Of a stretch of DNA of 64,000 nt, positions 11,730 to 22,282 are shown piece after piece. Both the position numbers and the translations under genes were made by a program. The stretch is from Canna indica (taxonomy: Eukaryota; Streptophyta; Magnoliopsida; Zingiberales; Cannaceae). The notes beneath the pieces are model-generated. The model ran no database searches. It saw only the letters and a list, made by a program, of their open reading frames with translations, and was not told the origin of the DNA. Numbering within the stretch: the stretch's first letter is position 1; each line of letters starts with the position of its first letter. The stretch lies in assembly GCA_034359265.1 (NCBI GenBank), contig CP136891.1:50708001-50772000 (forward strand), written 5' to 3'.

Positions 11730-12990
11730 AGATGAGATCTTTGGTACCAAATGACTTTGGGTCCTTGGGGGTTAGATGGCCTAGGAATCCAAAGTGTCCT
11801 AGCTACACTTGAATTTTTCTTAAATGCATAATCATAAATAGCATGGCCGAAAGTACCACAACAAAAGCAATGTCCATTAAACTTTTTTTATTTTTACTAT
11901 GGACATGAGGTTTATCATTAGAATGCTTGGCATGTGAAGCATGATGTGCATAATAAGCATTCTTCAAAGAAACATTTGTATTTCTAGAATTCTTAGTGGA
12001 TGAATTACTAGATAGATTATTAACTTTCTTACTTAGAAAAATAACCTCATTTTTCAAGTCGTTCATGGATTTATGAATAGCATGCAATTGGGTTTTCAAC
12101 ATGCTATTTTCATTCTTTAACATGTCATTTTTATTTTTTAAATCCTTTGTGTCAATACTTAAAACATCATGGCATGGATTAGAGACACTAATTTTTAGCT
12201 TCTCATTTTCTAGTTTAGCATCATGTAAATGAGAGCTAAGAGTCAAGTTTTTCTTCTTTAATTTTTTATTTTCTTTATCCTTTTTAACCATCAAGGCATA
12301 CATGATTTTATATTCATCCATTAATTTATAATAACTACCCTTTTTGTTATCATGACTAGAAGAAGAAGAGTGTACCTCATCATTAGCATTCATGAGGCAA
12401 TCTTTTGAACTAGCTTCATAGCCATGGTAAGAGGATGCTTCACTCAAATAAGATGATGATGTGGAAGCGTTTGACCTCTACTTTGCCTCGTTCTTCATGG
12501 TAGGGCAATTATTCTTCACATGCCCTTTTTCTTTGCACACAAGGCAAATTACCTTCCTTTTCTGATTTTTAGTGCTCCTATGACTAGAGACACTTTGGGC
12601 TTCAAAAACCATGTTAGTAATGGAAGGATGGCCATTGTCATCACTACCTTCAATAAAAGCTTCTAACTCCTCGGTTTTAGCATAATCATATAAGACATTT
12701 AAGTATGCCCAAATATCAAATGCGGAAGTAAAATGCATGATCTATTCAAAGATATTATTTTCCAAAGAACAATATATGCAATTTGTTGCTTTCGATTTTA
12801 ATTCAAACATATCAATTTGTTCTTGGGTCCATGCATTCATGTTTTCCTTAGGTTCAATATATTGGATTTTTACCATGTTGAAAACACCTAAACCTTGAGT
12901 CTTTAGAAAGGTGTACATCCTAGACTTCCGAAGACCAAAGTTCGATTCATCGAACCTAGGGGGTATAGACGCTACCAACTCTAGTGCCAT
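11730..12990 (-). pseudogene. TR-GAG copy T3: gag, nearly full length but broken
   Basis: The start is ATG at 12990 (MALELVASIPPRFDESNFG). The N-terminal Copia gag domain runs to about 12742, where a stop (IFE then TAG) splits it. It continues (MHCTSAFDIWAYLNVLYDY) to the first knuckle CLVCKEKGHVKNNC (about 12500-12545), a Ser/acidic segment, a coiled coil (about 12350-12000) and a His/Ser-rich tract. Near 11885 an A-run frameshift throws the second knuckle out of frame, and its last Cys is also changed to Tyr. The tail (RTLWIPR, NPQGPK) matches the gag end of T4. No pol follows. The layout is two CCHC knuckles about 170 residues apart around a coiled coil. Confidence 0.85.
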
Positions 12991-13043
12991 TTTCCGGATC
13001 GAGGCTAGATGTAGAGGAGATGGTGAAATCTCAATCTACGACC

Positions 13044-13056
13044 TGCTCTGATACCA
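13044..13056 (-). other. Primer binding site of T3
   Basis: GCTCTGATACCAA on the plus strand is the complement of TTGGTATCAGAGC. It lies just inside the 5' LTR and about 55 bases upstream of the gag ATG. Confidence 0.95.
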
Positions 13057-13058
13057 AA

Positions 13059-14372
13059 TGTTCATGAAATGGCCACACTAGGTGGAGGGTGAATAGTGTG
13101 TTAACTAATCTATTTGCCTAAATTCGATTTAATCATTTCATAAATTACTTAGGCAATTCACAATTGTACGACTAAATGCGGAAGCGAGGAATGAAGATAA
13201 ACAATGTGATACACAAAAAAAATAATGCTAACACAAGTATTTATGGTGGTTCGGCCCCAATGCATACTCCACTACCTTAGCACCCCGCTTAGGATTTCCA
13301 AACTTAGCTTTACTAGATTATATCGTTTCCCTTAGAAAGAGGACTTTACACCGAAAAGTCTCTGCTCTCAAACCGAAGGCACTTCCACACCCAGAAGTAT
13401 CCCACCTTCCTACCGATAGCACTCTCCCACCTCAACCTAAGGGACAACTCAGCTAATCCTAGTAAACTAAGTTTACAATGGTGGATTTAAGCCTTAACAC
13501 CAAGGCAACCACCAACTCAATCAACCTAGCACTCTAGGTTTACACAAACTCAAATACAATGAAATAACAAGAAAATACAACACAAAATAGAGCCATAAAT
13601 CAAACAATAAAATACTTATCTCCACAACAAGATTCCTAGCTTCCCCTTGCTACCTTTGATGATGAAGCAATGATGTAAAGGCTCAATCAAAGTGATGAAA
13701 GGTTCAAGCTAGGGTTTTCACAAGATTTGCTCAATGAGGGCTTAGGATTGATCAAAAGATGGCTCAAGGAGGTTAGAAGTGATCAACATCATGGAGGAAG
13801 GCTCTCATGACTTCTTATTTATAAGCCATGAAGAGAAGAGAGAGCTCCTCTCTTCTCAACGGGCGGATTTCTGCCCGTTACCGACCGCTGGTCGCTTGCG
13901 GGTCGATCATCGATCGAATGATTGAGCGATCGCCGAGCGACCGAAGGCTTTTTGCCGCTTCCTGGCAACCTTCGGTCGACCGAATTGGCTACTACCAATT
14001 TTTGACCACATTCGGTCGATCGACTGGTTGACCGAACCTGGGCTGAGCTTGATTTTTATAGCCTTCTTTATGCGCGCTCATTTTTGGGTTCCAGCCTTCA
14101 ACGTGTTTCAACTTGGAGAGCTTTCCATGTGTTCTTTAGACTCGTCCAAGACATCTTTAGTACACACGTCGAACTTCAAGAAGTTTCCGCAACAAACCTG
14201 TTCACGTCGATCAATGTCCTTTCGATTTTTTGATTTCTTTGATATTTCTGATCGAGGACATCAAGTGCTAATCGATATGGAACCTGAAAATATTTCTCAA
14301 TCAAACATTAGTTCCATGTTTGTTATCATCAAAACCGAGATTAAGACCAAGGTAGAAAATCTTAGGCCAACA
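13059..14372 (-). repeat. 5' LTR of TR-GAG copy T3
   Basis: On the minus strand it runs from TGTTGGCCTAAG (14372) to the TTTCATGAACA end (13059; other copies end CACCAACA). It contains the palindrome block (13880-14036), a TATA box (tatttata complement, 13816-13823) and the leader. Length is 1314 bases. The outer flank is Copia pol sequence. The TSD cannot be checked because the far LTR end is lost. Confidence 0.9.
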
Positions 14373-15332
14373 GAGACTAGGATCAACCCTCTTCCTTTCA
14401 TCATCTTTACTTAGTTTCTCATGAGTTGATATAGGGGTTCTAACTGCCGTTGAACTGTCTAGTCAAAACTTGTGAACAAGATTCTTAGCATATTTACTTT
14501 GTGAAATAAATATTCCTTCTTCAGATTACTTGACCCGAGACTAAGAAAATAGCTCATTTCCCAACCATGCTCATCTCAAATTTAGATTTCATATCATCCA
14601 CAAATTGTTGAGCAAACATTTCAGAAGTTGAACAAAAAATAATATCATCAACATAAATCTGAACAATTACCAGTTGAGACTCCTTTTTCTTGATGAATAA
14701 GGTCGATCAGCTTTTCCTCTTTTGTAACCTTGCATGAGTAAAAATTGAGTTAGTCTTTCATACCAAGCTCTAGGTGCCTGCTTGAGACCATACAAGGCTT
14801 TCTTCAGTCTATACACATGGTCAAGATGAGTAGGATCTTCAAAACCTTTAGGTTGTTCAACATAGACTTCTTCATTTAGAATACCATTCAAGAAAGCAGT
14901 CTTAACATCCATTTGATAGAGTTTGAACTTCATACAACAAGATAAGACAAGAAGTTACTTGATAGACTCCAATCTTGCAACAGGTGCAAATGTTTCATCA
15001 TAGCCCAGACCTTCAACTTGATTGTAACACTGAGCAATAAGTCTGGCATTGTTTCTTGTGATGTTTTCTGCTTCATCAGTCTTGTTATTGAAGACCCACT
15101 TGGTTCCAACCGCATTGACACTTTCAAGTCTTGGAACTAATTCCCAAACATCATTTCTGACAAACTGTTGCAGTTCTTCTTGCATAGCCATGATCCAAAA
15201 TTCATCTTTTAGAGCTTCCTTGATCTTTTAGAGTTCAATAGTTGAAGTGTAGCAAGAGTATCTAATCATGTCTTGACTACTCTTCTTAGACTAATTCCTG
15301 CTCTTGACTCCATCATGTACATCACCAATTAT
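14373..15332 (-). pseudogene. Copia pol fragment: reverse transcriptase (RVT_2)
   Basis: Minus-strand reading from 15332 gives the linker before RT, then AMQEELQQFVRNDVWELV, GTKWVFNNK, FAPVARLESIK, a stop, [19 protein letters not shown], and [14 protein letters not shown]. After a frame change it gives YVDDIIF (about 14645-14665), the catalytic Tyr-x-Asp-Asp box, and the start of the post-RT linker (about 14400). This is the Copia RVT_2 domain, of SIRE/Maximus type by eye. Frameshifts and stops make it dead. Both ends are cut: at 14372 by the T3 LTR and near 15332 by the T4-type spacer. It is the only trace of a Copia polymerase in the window. Confidence 0.85.
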
Positions 15333-16917
15333 ATGACCATTTTATGGTGTCATAAAAGTTTGAATGAAAACTGAGCACATCTTGAAAAATAACTAAAAAT
15401 TACGAAAATACCATTGAAATTCCAGCATTTTATGTTATTTCTAGAAAAATACAGAAAAATCATTTTTAACTGATTCTTGAAACTACATATTCGTTGAAAA
15501 ATCTAGTTTCTTGAGTAAACATTTTGCAAATTTTCATTAAGAATCAAATTCATAGTGGAATTTTGAAGTTGGATTTCAAAAATGCAAAGTATCTCTCTCT
15601 TGAAATATCAATCTTTTCGATACTTTGATTTTTCGTAGAAAACTTCAAATGAAACTTTGTGCATACTATTTTGATTCCATTTCTAATATCGTTCTCACTA
15701 TTCTTTGAGTGAAATCATTTCTAATTTTTTTTTTGATATCGTGAGCAATATCCTAAAAATGAGTTTTTGGTTGAAATCGAGATCGGTTTAAAAATAGACT
15801 TAGAAAATTCATTTTGAGTTCAAACTTGGCACATGCATTCCAGAAGATCATTTAGTGATGTCTGGAAACTTTGAGTAAAAAATGATAACTTTTGAAAAAA
15901 TATCTAAAATTTACGAAAATGCCACTAGACTTTCGGGAAGTTTAGGAATTTCTAGAAAACTGATTTTTTACTGATTCTTGAACATGTAGATTCCCTGAAA
16001 AATCTAGTTTCTATAGATAAAGTGTCAAAAAATTTCATCAAGAATATAATTTGATAGGGATTTAAGAATTCGATTTATGTATACTTAAGTATTCCTTTGA
16101 CCTAAGTCAACAAAGTGACTTAGAAACCTCCTTTTAAGCCCAAACTTGATCAATATAATTAGATTCACTCATTTTAGATGTTCAGGTGTCTAAGTTAGAG
16201 AAAACATGAGTAGATAGCAAAATTTGATACTTAGCAATTTTCATATTTTCATGCATATTTTGAATGAAGTCGTGCTTAGTTCATATTTTGATCAAATGAT
16301 ATTATTTTCACTTCAAACTTAATATATATGCTTTACATGATCATAAATTGGTATTTTGAAAGTTTGAATAAAATTTAAAAATGTCATGAAAGATTCACTT
16401 ATTTACAAAAATGCCACTAAAGTATCGCTTGTCTCAAATTACTCATTTTTTTGGATACTTGAGAATTTTGTTGAAATTTTCAAATGAGACTTCAAGTATG
16501 ATATTATAACTCTATTTTTGTTATCATTCTCACTATTACCGATACTTGAAAATATCGATACTTGAGTTTATACGTGATTTTCGGATTTGGATTTTAATTA
16601 TTACTCCTTGCTATCATGTATGCTTTAGTCTAATATTAAATATTTGTTTTCCATCCCTTTGGTTGAAATTTTATGTTTCATGAAAAATAGTTTTAGAGTC
16701 TGAACTTTGACTATAGGTTGACTTTTCCTGACCTTTTTGAGTGATGTCAAAAGGGGAGAAAAATATAAGTAAAATGAAAGAAAATATAGGAAAACCATGA
16801 ATATAGATAGGGGGAGTTCTATTATATAGATATGCATGTTAATAGGGGGAGAAATCTAATATTTGATATCCTCTATGCTTAATTGTAGATATTTTCTTAA
16901 GGATGTTTGTCATCATC
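15333..16917 (+). repeat. 5'-truncated TR-GAG spacer, duplicate of 43857-45476
   Basis: From about 15344 to 15609 I see no difference from 43867-44132. Differences then become common toward the LTR. It is non-coding, contains the inverted motif TTGACCTAAGTCAA (16097-16110), and ends in a polypurine tract. It stands upstream of the 5' LTR of T4, where random flanking DNA would be expected. Confidence 0.85.
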
Positions 16918-16931
16918 AAAAAGGGGGAGAT
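16918..16931 (+). other. Polypurine tract before the T4 LTR
   Basis: AAAAAGGGGGAGAT directly precedes TGTTGG. It belongs to the truncated upstream element and not to T4, whose own tract (near 45478-45490) is eroded to AAAAAGTAGAGAT. Confidence 0.85.
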
Positions 16932-18381
16932 TGTTGGCCTAAGGTTTCTACCTTGGTCTTAATCTTGGTTTTGATGATAACAAACATAGAAGTAATGTTT
17001 CATGGAGAATTATTTTCAGGTTTCATATCGGTTAGCGCTCGACGTCCCAGATCGGAAAAATCAAAGAAATCAGTGAAATCAACAAGGATGCTCGTCGACG
17101 CTCGGGATTCTTCGGGAAGTTAGAGTGTAGGTTTAGGGTGCCTAGCAAGTGTTGTAAATCCTCATGATGATGCAAAGAACCCAAAATACCAAACCCGAAT
17201 CCCAAAGTATGAAAAACTGAAAAATTAGAAAACGGCCCTAAAATTCACTAAGCCTAGGGAGCTCTTTGGAGGGCTATATAACCTAGAAATTTTTTCTTGG
17301 CACCAAAAATACTGGTAAAGTTAATAAATATTATATAAGTAGACTAAGCGAAGATGAAACCCAGAAATCAGCACTGCCTAGAAAAATACATAAGAAATCA
17401 GCCCTGCCCAGATTCGGTCGATCGACAAAAGGCAAAAATGGGCAGAAGGCATTTCGATTGACCGACTGGTCGACCGAACGATGCCCAGAATGGGCAGAAT
17501 GCCTTCGATCGCTCTGTGACGCTCGATCGGTCGATCGACAATCGATCGGTAAGCGTCTGGGCGTCGCCAACGGGCAAAAATTAGCCCATTAGGAGAGCTA
17601 TTTTGGCTCTCTCTTCTTGGGGCTTATATATACTAGCCCTTGAGTGCCTTCCTCCATGATCTTAACCTTCATTGAGCCATGTTTGATCAATGTTAAAGCT
17701 TTCATTGAGAGATTCTTCTTAAACCCTAGCTTTGATCCTCAACTACGTGATTGAGCCCGCAAATTTCATCGATTCATCACCTTGAGGCATCAAGAGGACT
17801 AGGGAGTTTCTTTTGGAGCTAAGTACTTATTGTTTTGATTTATTGCTCCAATTCTTATTGTATTTTGTTGTTTTTTTTTATTGTATATCACTTGTGAAAC
17901 CTAGGTTGCTAGGTTTGATTGAGTTGGTGGTTGCCTTGGTGTTAAGGATTTAATCCACCATTGTAAATCTAGTTTGCTAGGATTAGTTGAGTTGTCCTTA
18001 TGTTGAGGTGGTAGAGTGCTCTCGGTAGGAAGGCGGGATAATTCTGGGTGTGGAAGTGCATTCGGTTTGAGAGCGGAGATTTTCTGGTGTAAAGTCCTCA
18101 TTGTAAGGAAACTTATTAATCTAGTTAAACTAGTTTGGAAATCCTAAGCATGGTGCTTAGGTAGTGGAGTAGGCATTGGAGCTGAACCACTATAAATCAT
18201 TGTGTTTGTATTGCTTACTTTGCGTATCAATTACTTGACTTATTTTATTCGCTTTTGTATTCATTTAGTAGTCAAATAGTAAATTAACATAAGTAATCAA
18301 TAAAATGATTGAAATCAGAATTAAGTTTAAGATTAGCAAACACACTATTCACCCCCCTCTAGTGTGGCCATTTCACCAACA
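16932..18381 (+). repeat. 5' LTR of TR-GAG copy T4
   Basis: 1450 bases, TGTTGG...CACCAACA. The palindrome block is at 17415-17560, the TATA box (TATATATA) at 17625-17632, then leader sequence. It is flanked on the left by a polypurine tract and on the right by a primer binding site, so it serves both as a 3' LTR of the upstream fragment and as the 5' LTR of T4. Identity to the LTR at 45491 looks near 90% by eye. Confidence 0.9.
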
Positions 18382-18382
18382 T

Positions 18383-18392
18383 TTGGTATCCG
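18383..18392 (+). other. Damaged primer binding site of T4
   Basis: TTGGTATCCGCGGGTCG stands where T2 has TTGGTATCAGAGCAGGTCG. The last part of the tRNA-Met complement is changed and shortened. Confidence 0.75.
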
Positions 18393-18447
18393 CGGGTCGT
18401 AGATTGAGATTTCACCATCTCCTATACATCTAGTCTCGATCCAAAAA

Positions 18448-18825
18448 ATGGCACTAGAGTTGGTAGCGTCTGTACCTCCTAGGTTTGATGTGTCAAACTT
18501 TGGTCTTTTGAAAGGAAGAATATATACATTCTTAATTAAAGATTCAAAGTTAGGTGTGTTTAATGTGGTAAAGTCAAAATACATAGAACCTAAGGAAAAT
18601 ATGGATGCATGGACCCAAGAACAAATTAATAGGTTTGAATTAAATGCTAAGACCATAAATTGCATATATTGTTCTTCGGAAAATAACATTTTTGAAAAAG
18701 TCATGCATTGTACTTCGGCATATGATATTTGGGCTACTTTGAACATCTTATATGGTTATGCCAAAACCGAAGAAATTGACACTTTTGATGAAGGTGGTGT
18801 TGACAATGGTCACTCACCTACTACT
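18448..18825 (+). pseudogene. TR-GAG copy T4 gag, piece 1 of 3 (N-terminal domain)
   Basis: An open frame from ATG 18448 (MALELVASVPPRFDVSNFG) has no stop for 126 codons. It is the best preserved copy of the N-terminal Copia gag domain (DUF4219/UBN2-like), with YIEPKENMDAWTQEQI and HCTSAYDIWATLNILYGY. It breaks after VDNGHSPTT at the Gy1 LTR. About 180 bases, including the first zinc knuckle, are absent between this piece and the next at 31994. Confidence 0.9.
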
Positions 18826-20427
18826 TGTCACGCCCCAACTCTGGGTTACGCTGGTTCATAACTTTATGTGTTGATTCATAACAGATTATGCTGACCCTTT
18901 ACCTAATTTTAATTATGCAATTAAAAATTAGATAACTAAGATTAGGGTTTTATTTTAGGATTTTATTTTAGCTTACTGTTGTGCCCATACTGATGAATCT
19001 AACCCGAATCAAGCCTCCAAAGTGTGTCCTATTTTTTCTGGTTGAAATGATAGGTTACATGCCTATGTTCAGATAAATACATACACCACAACAAGCATTT
19101 TAAAAATAGTACATATTCATCATTCTCAGCATGAAATTCTCGCAACATTAAATTTTCAGTATATCATGAAAATAAATCCAAAATTCCCAGAAATTAAATC
19201 CTAATTTCTCATTATAATAGAATACAAATCTTAAGATAAATTTCTCAGATTTCATGCTTATTAATCCAGATTAACAAGTATCAATCAACACATAAACCAA
19301 GAATCAAGAACCCCTTTCAAGAATTCCCATGGCTTCAACATCAAGATCTATTTTTTTATTAAACATGATTTAATCTAAAAATCACAGATTAAATACGGGG
19401 CATGCTTGAACATATAGGAACTCGATTTCATAAGCAATTCAAGACACGGATCTCAAGAACACCAAAAATCTTCACTTAGGCATTTCACCGAACACCTTGA
19501 GGGCACCCTTGATTCAGCCTTGGCCGAGCACCCCTAGGGTAAACTTAGGGCTGACAAGCCACAAAGGGAGAGTCTTGGCCCTCATGTCACGATTCGGCGC
19601 AAGAAAACGACAATCAAAACCCACGAATCATCGAGAAAACACAAGAATCAAGAACACGCCCAAATCGGCTCAAAATCAAGAAAGAACTCGGAAAGGAGAG
19701 GTAAAACCACTCACTTAAATTGGAAGGATGATGAGAGTCAAAATACCGGACAACGCCCCTCGAAATCGGCTTCAAAAGATGGCAGCTCGACTCAAGAAGG
19801 GGGTGGAGAGGGGGCGGCGGCTCCTCCTAAAGCCGCCGGCTTGAAGAGAGAGGAAGAGAGGGAAAAAGAGGGGCTAGCTCGGTGGCTCCTAGCTCTTGGC
19901 TCGGCTCCAAAGAGAAGGAAGGAGGAGAGGATGAAAAGAAGCTTAGCTTGGTGGCTAAAGGACTCGGCTCGGCGGCTACAAGAGAGAGGAAGGGGTGGCG
20001 GGTGGCGGCTCCAGTGGCGGGTGGCTCCTCCTCTTTCCTCAAAAGTTTGTGTGGCTCCAATAGGGAGCCACAAGCCAAGGGGAGGGGTTTTTATACTTCC
20101 TCCTCAATCCTAACTCCTATAATCCTTTATTCAACCTGCATCCGCCTCAAGCCGAACCCGAACCTGCATACTTAAATTAACTTAATTAATCCTATTCTCC
20201 ACACAATCAACCAATTCATGCACATAATTAAACAATCATGCAACATAACATAAAATAAAATAAATCTATTTATGCAAGCAAAATTCACATAATTCATATC
20301 CTACTTACCCGAGCTCACAAGCTCGCACCGGACCATGAGTCGACTCGGCTCGACCTCGAACTAGTCCGCTAGGCTGGCAAACACAACCATAAGGAAAAGA
20401 ATATAATTAAATATCTAGGATATTACA
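18826..20427 (-). repeat. Gy1 3' LTR (internally deleted)
   Basis: TGTCACGCCCCAAC (18826) to CTAGGATATTACA (20427). Length is 1602 bases, against 2611 for the related LTR at 27399. After the first 30 bases it jumps to sequence found near 28620 in that LTR, so about 1.2 kb is missing. GC-rich, purine-rich tracts near 19800-20050 create open frames on both strands that are not genes. Confidence 0.85.
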
Positions 20428-21543
20428 ATCCTGATTCCTTAAAGAAAATTCTTCCTTGAATTTCAGAAAAGAAAACTAAGGACTTACCAAATCATCAAAC
20501 AATGAAGGATAACGCTCTCTCATATCCTGTGCCACCTCCTAGGTGGCCTCCTGTCCGGAATGGTGATCCCATCCGACCTTAACCAATAGAATCTCCTTGG
20601 ATCTCAATTTTTGAATATGTCGGTCTAGCACCTCAACTGACCGCTCATCATAAGAGACTACTGAATCCACCTCCACTGCGGTAGGCTCGATCACATGGGA
20701 CTCATCCCGAATATACTTCTTTAGCATAGACACATGGAACACTGGATGTACTCGGTCCATACTATGAGGTAAGGCCAACTCATAGGTCACAGCTCCCCTA
20801 TGCCTGAGAATAGGAAATGGCTCAATGAACCTAGGGTTTAGCTTTCCTTTCTTACCAAATCTCACCACCCCTTTCATAGGGGACACCTTGTGGAATAGCA
20901 TGTGCCCCTCTACAAACTCTACCTCCCTGGCCTTTCCATCAGCATACATCTTCTGGCAACTCTGAGCTGCCAACAACTTTTCTTTTATTACCTTTACTTT
21001 TTCTACTGCCTCCTCCACTAGGTCAGGTCCTATCATAAGGGAATCCCCTGCCTCAAACCAACCTACAGGCGACCTGCATCTCTGCCCATACAATGTCTCG
21101 AATGGGGCCATCCCGATTCTGCTGTGGTAGCTGTTATTGTATGCAAACTCAATCAGGGATAAGTGCCTCTCCCAACTGCCCTCTAGATTTAGGACACATG
21201 CTCTCAACATATCCTCCAGCGTCTGAATAGTCCGCTATGATTGACCATCTGTTTGAGGGTGAAATTCGGTACTGAACCGAACCTGAGTACCCAAAGACTC
21301 CAGGAAGGGCTGCCAGAATCAAGCTATGAACTGAGTACCCCGATTTGAGATAATTATAATAGGGACACCATGATAAGCGATGATTCGATCCAAGAATAAC
21401 CTCGCATCCTGCTCGACTGAAAAGGTCATCCTGACCAATATGAAATGCGACGTCTTGGTTAGACGATCCACCACAACCCAAATAGAATCATTGCCCTTCC
21501 CAGACTTTGGCAACCCCGTCACAAAATCCATAGTTATCTTCTC
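20428..21543 (-). pseudogene. Gy1 integrase core and C-terminal chromodomain-like tail
   Basis: Reading 21531 downward: MDFVTGLP, VVDRLTKTSHF, then ISNRGTQF at about 21343, where the second catalytic Asp of the D,D,E triad (normally SDRGTQF) is Asn. A frameshifted stretch covers the Glu region. From 21210 the frame gives WERHLSLIEFAYNNSYHS, APFETLYGQRCRSP, the KVSPMKGVVRFGKKGKL box and the HPVFHVSMLKKY box. A chromodomain-like end follows (ILLVKVGWDHHSGQEAT), which is typical of Del/Tekay chromoviruses and thought to target heterochromatin. A stop follows within the chromodomain. Confidence 0.85.
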
Positions 21544-22282
21544 TCATTTCCACTTTGGTACTCCTAAGTTCTGGAGTAACCCTGCCGGCTTCAAATGCTC
21601 AGCCTTCACCTGTTGGCACACCAGGCACTTAGACACAAATTCGGCCACTTCTCTTTCCATGCCTTTCCACCAATAATTCTGCCTTAGATCACGGTACATC
21701 TTTATGGCTCCCGGATGCATGGTGAATGTAGATCGATGAGCCATCTCCACCACCTGCCTACGAACCTCGGCCATATCAGGCACCACTATTCGGTTCTTAA
21801 ACCTCAAGATGCCATCCGAGTCAACACTGAACCCATTATCTGCATCTCCTCTCCTGGCCAGATCCTTAGTGACGGCACATAAAGCATCCTCCTGCGTTGC
21901 CCGTAGCATATCAACCACGGTGGACTGCACCCTCAAGTGAACCACCAGCGCACCAGAATCAGCTATTGATAAGATTGCTCCACCATCCAAACATAGGGCC
22001 AAATCCTGAGCCAACAGCCTTCTCCTGACCGCCAAATGCGCTATACTGCCCACGGACTTCCTGCTCAAAGCATCGGCTACCACCTTAGCCTTCCCCGGAT
22101 GGTACATGATCATGCGGTCATAGTCCTTCAAAAGCTCAAGCTATCTTCTCTGCCTGAGATTCAACTCCTTCTGGGTGAGCAAATACTAGAGGTTATTGTG
22201 ACCAGTGTATATCTCACAAGCCTCGCCATAAAGGTAGTGACGCCACAGCTTCAAGACGAACACCACTACTGCTAGCTCCAGA
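21544..22282 (-). pseudogene. Gy1 RNase H end and integrase zinc-binding domain
   Basis: The reading frame at 22131-21544 shows MYHPGKAKVVADALSRK, the conserved end of Ty3-type RNase H. It continues with the integrase HHCC region (HRSTFTMHPGAIKMYRDL, then CLVCQQVKAEH). The RNase H middle at 22282-22132 is frameshifted and carries stops. Confidence 0.85.

Noticed and set aside
19792..20175. Open frames on both strands of the Gy1 LTR
   Set aside because: The region is GC- and purine-rich LTR sequence repeated at 29441-29687 and 30478-30819. The frames are not conserved between LTR copies.
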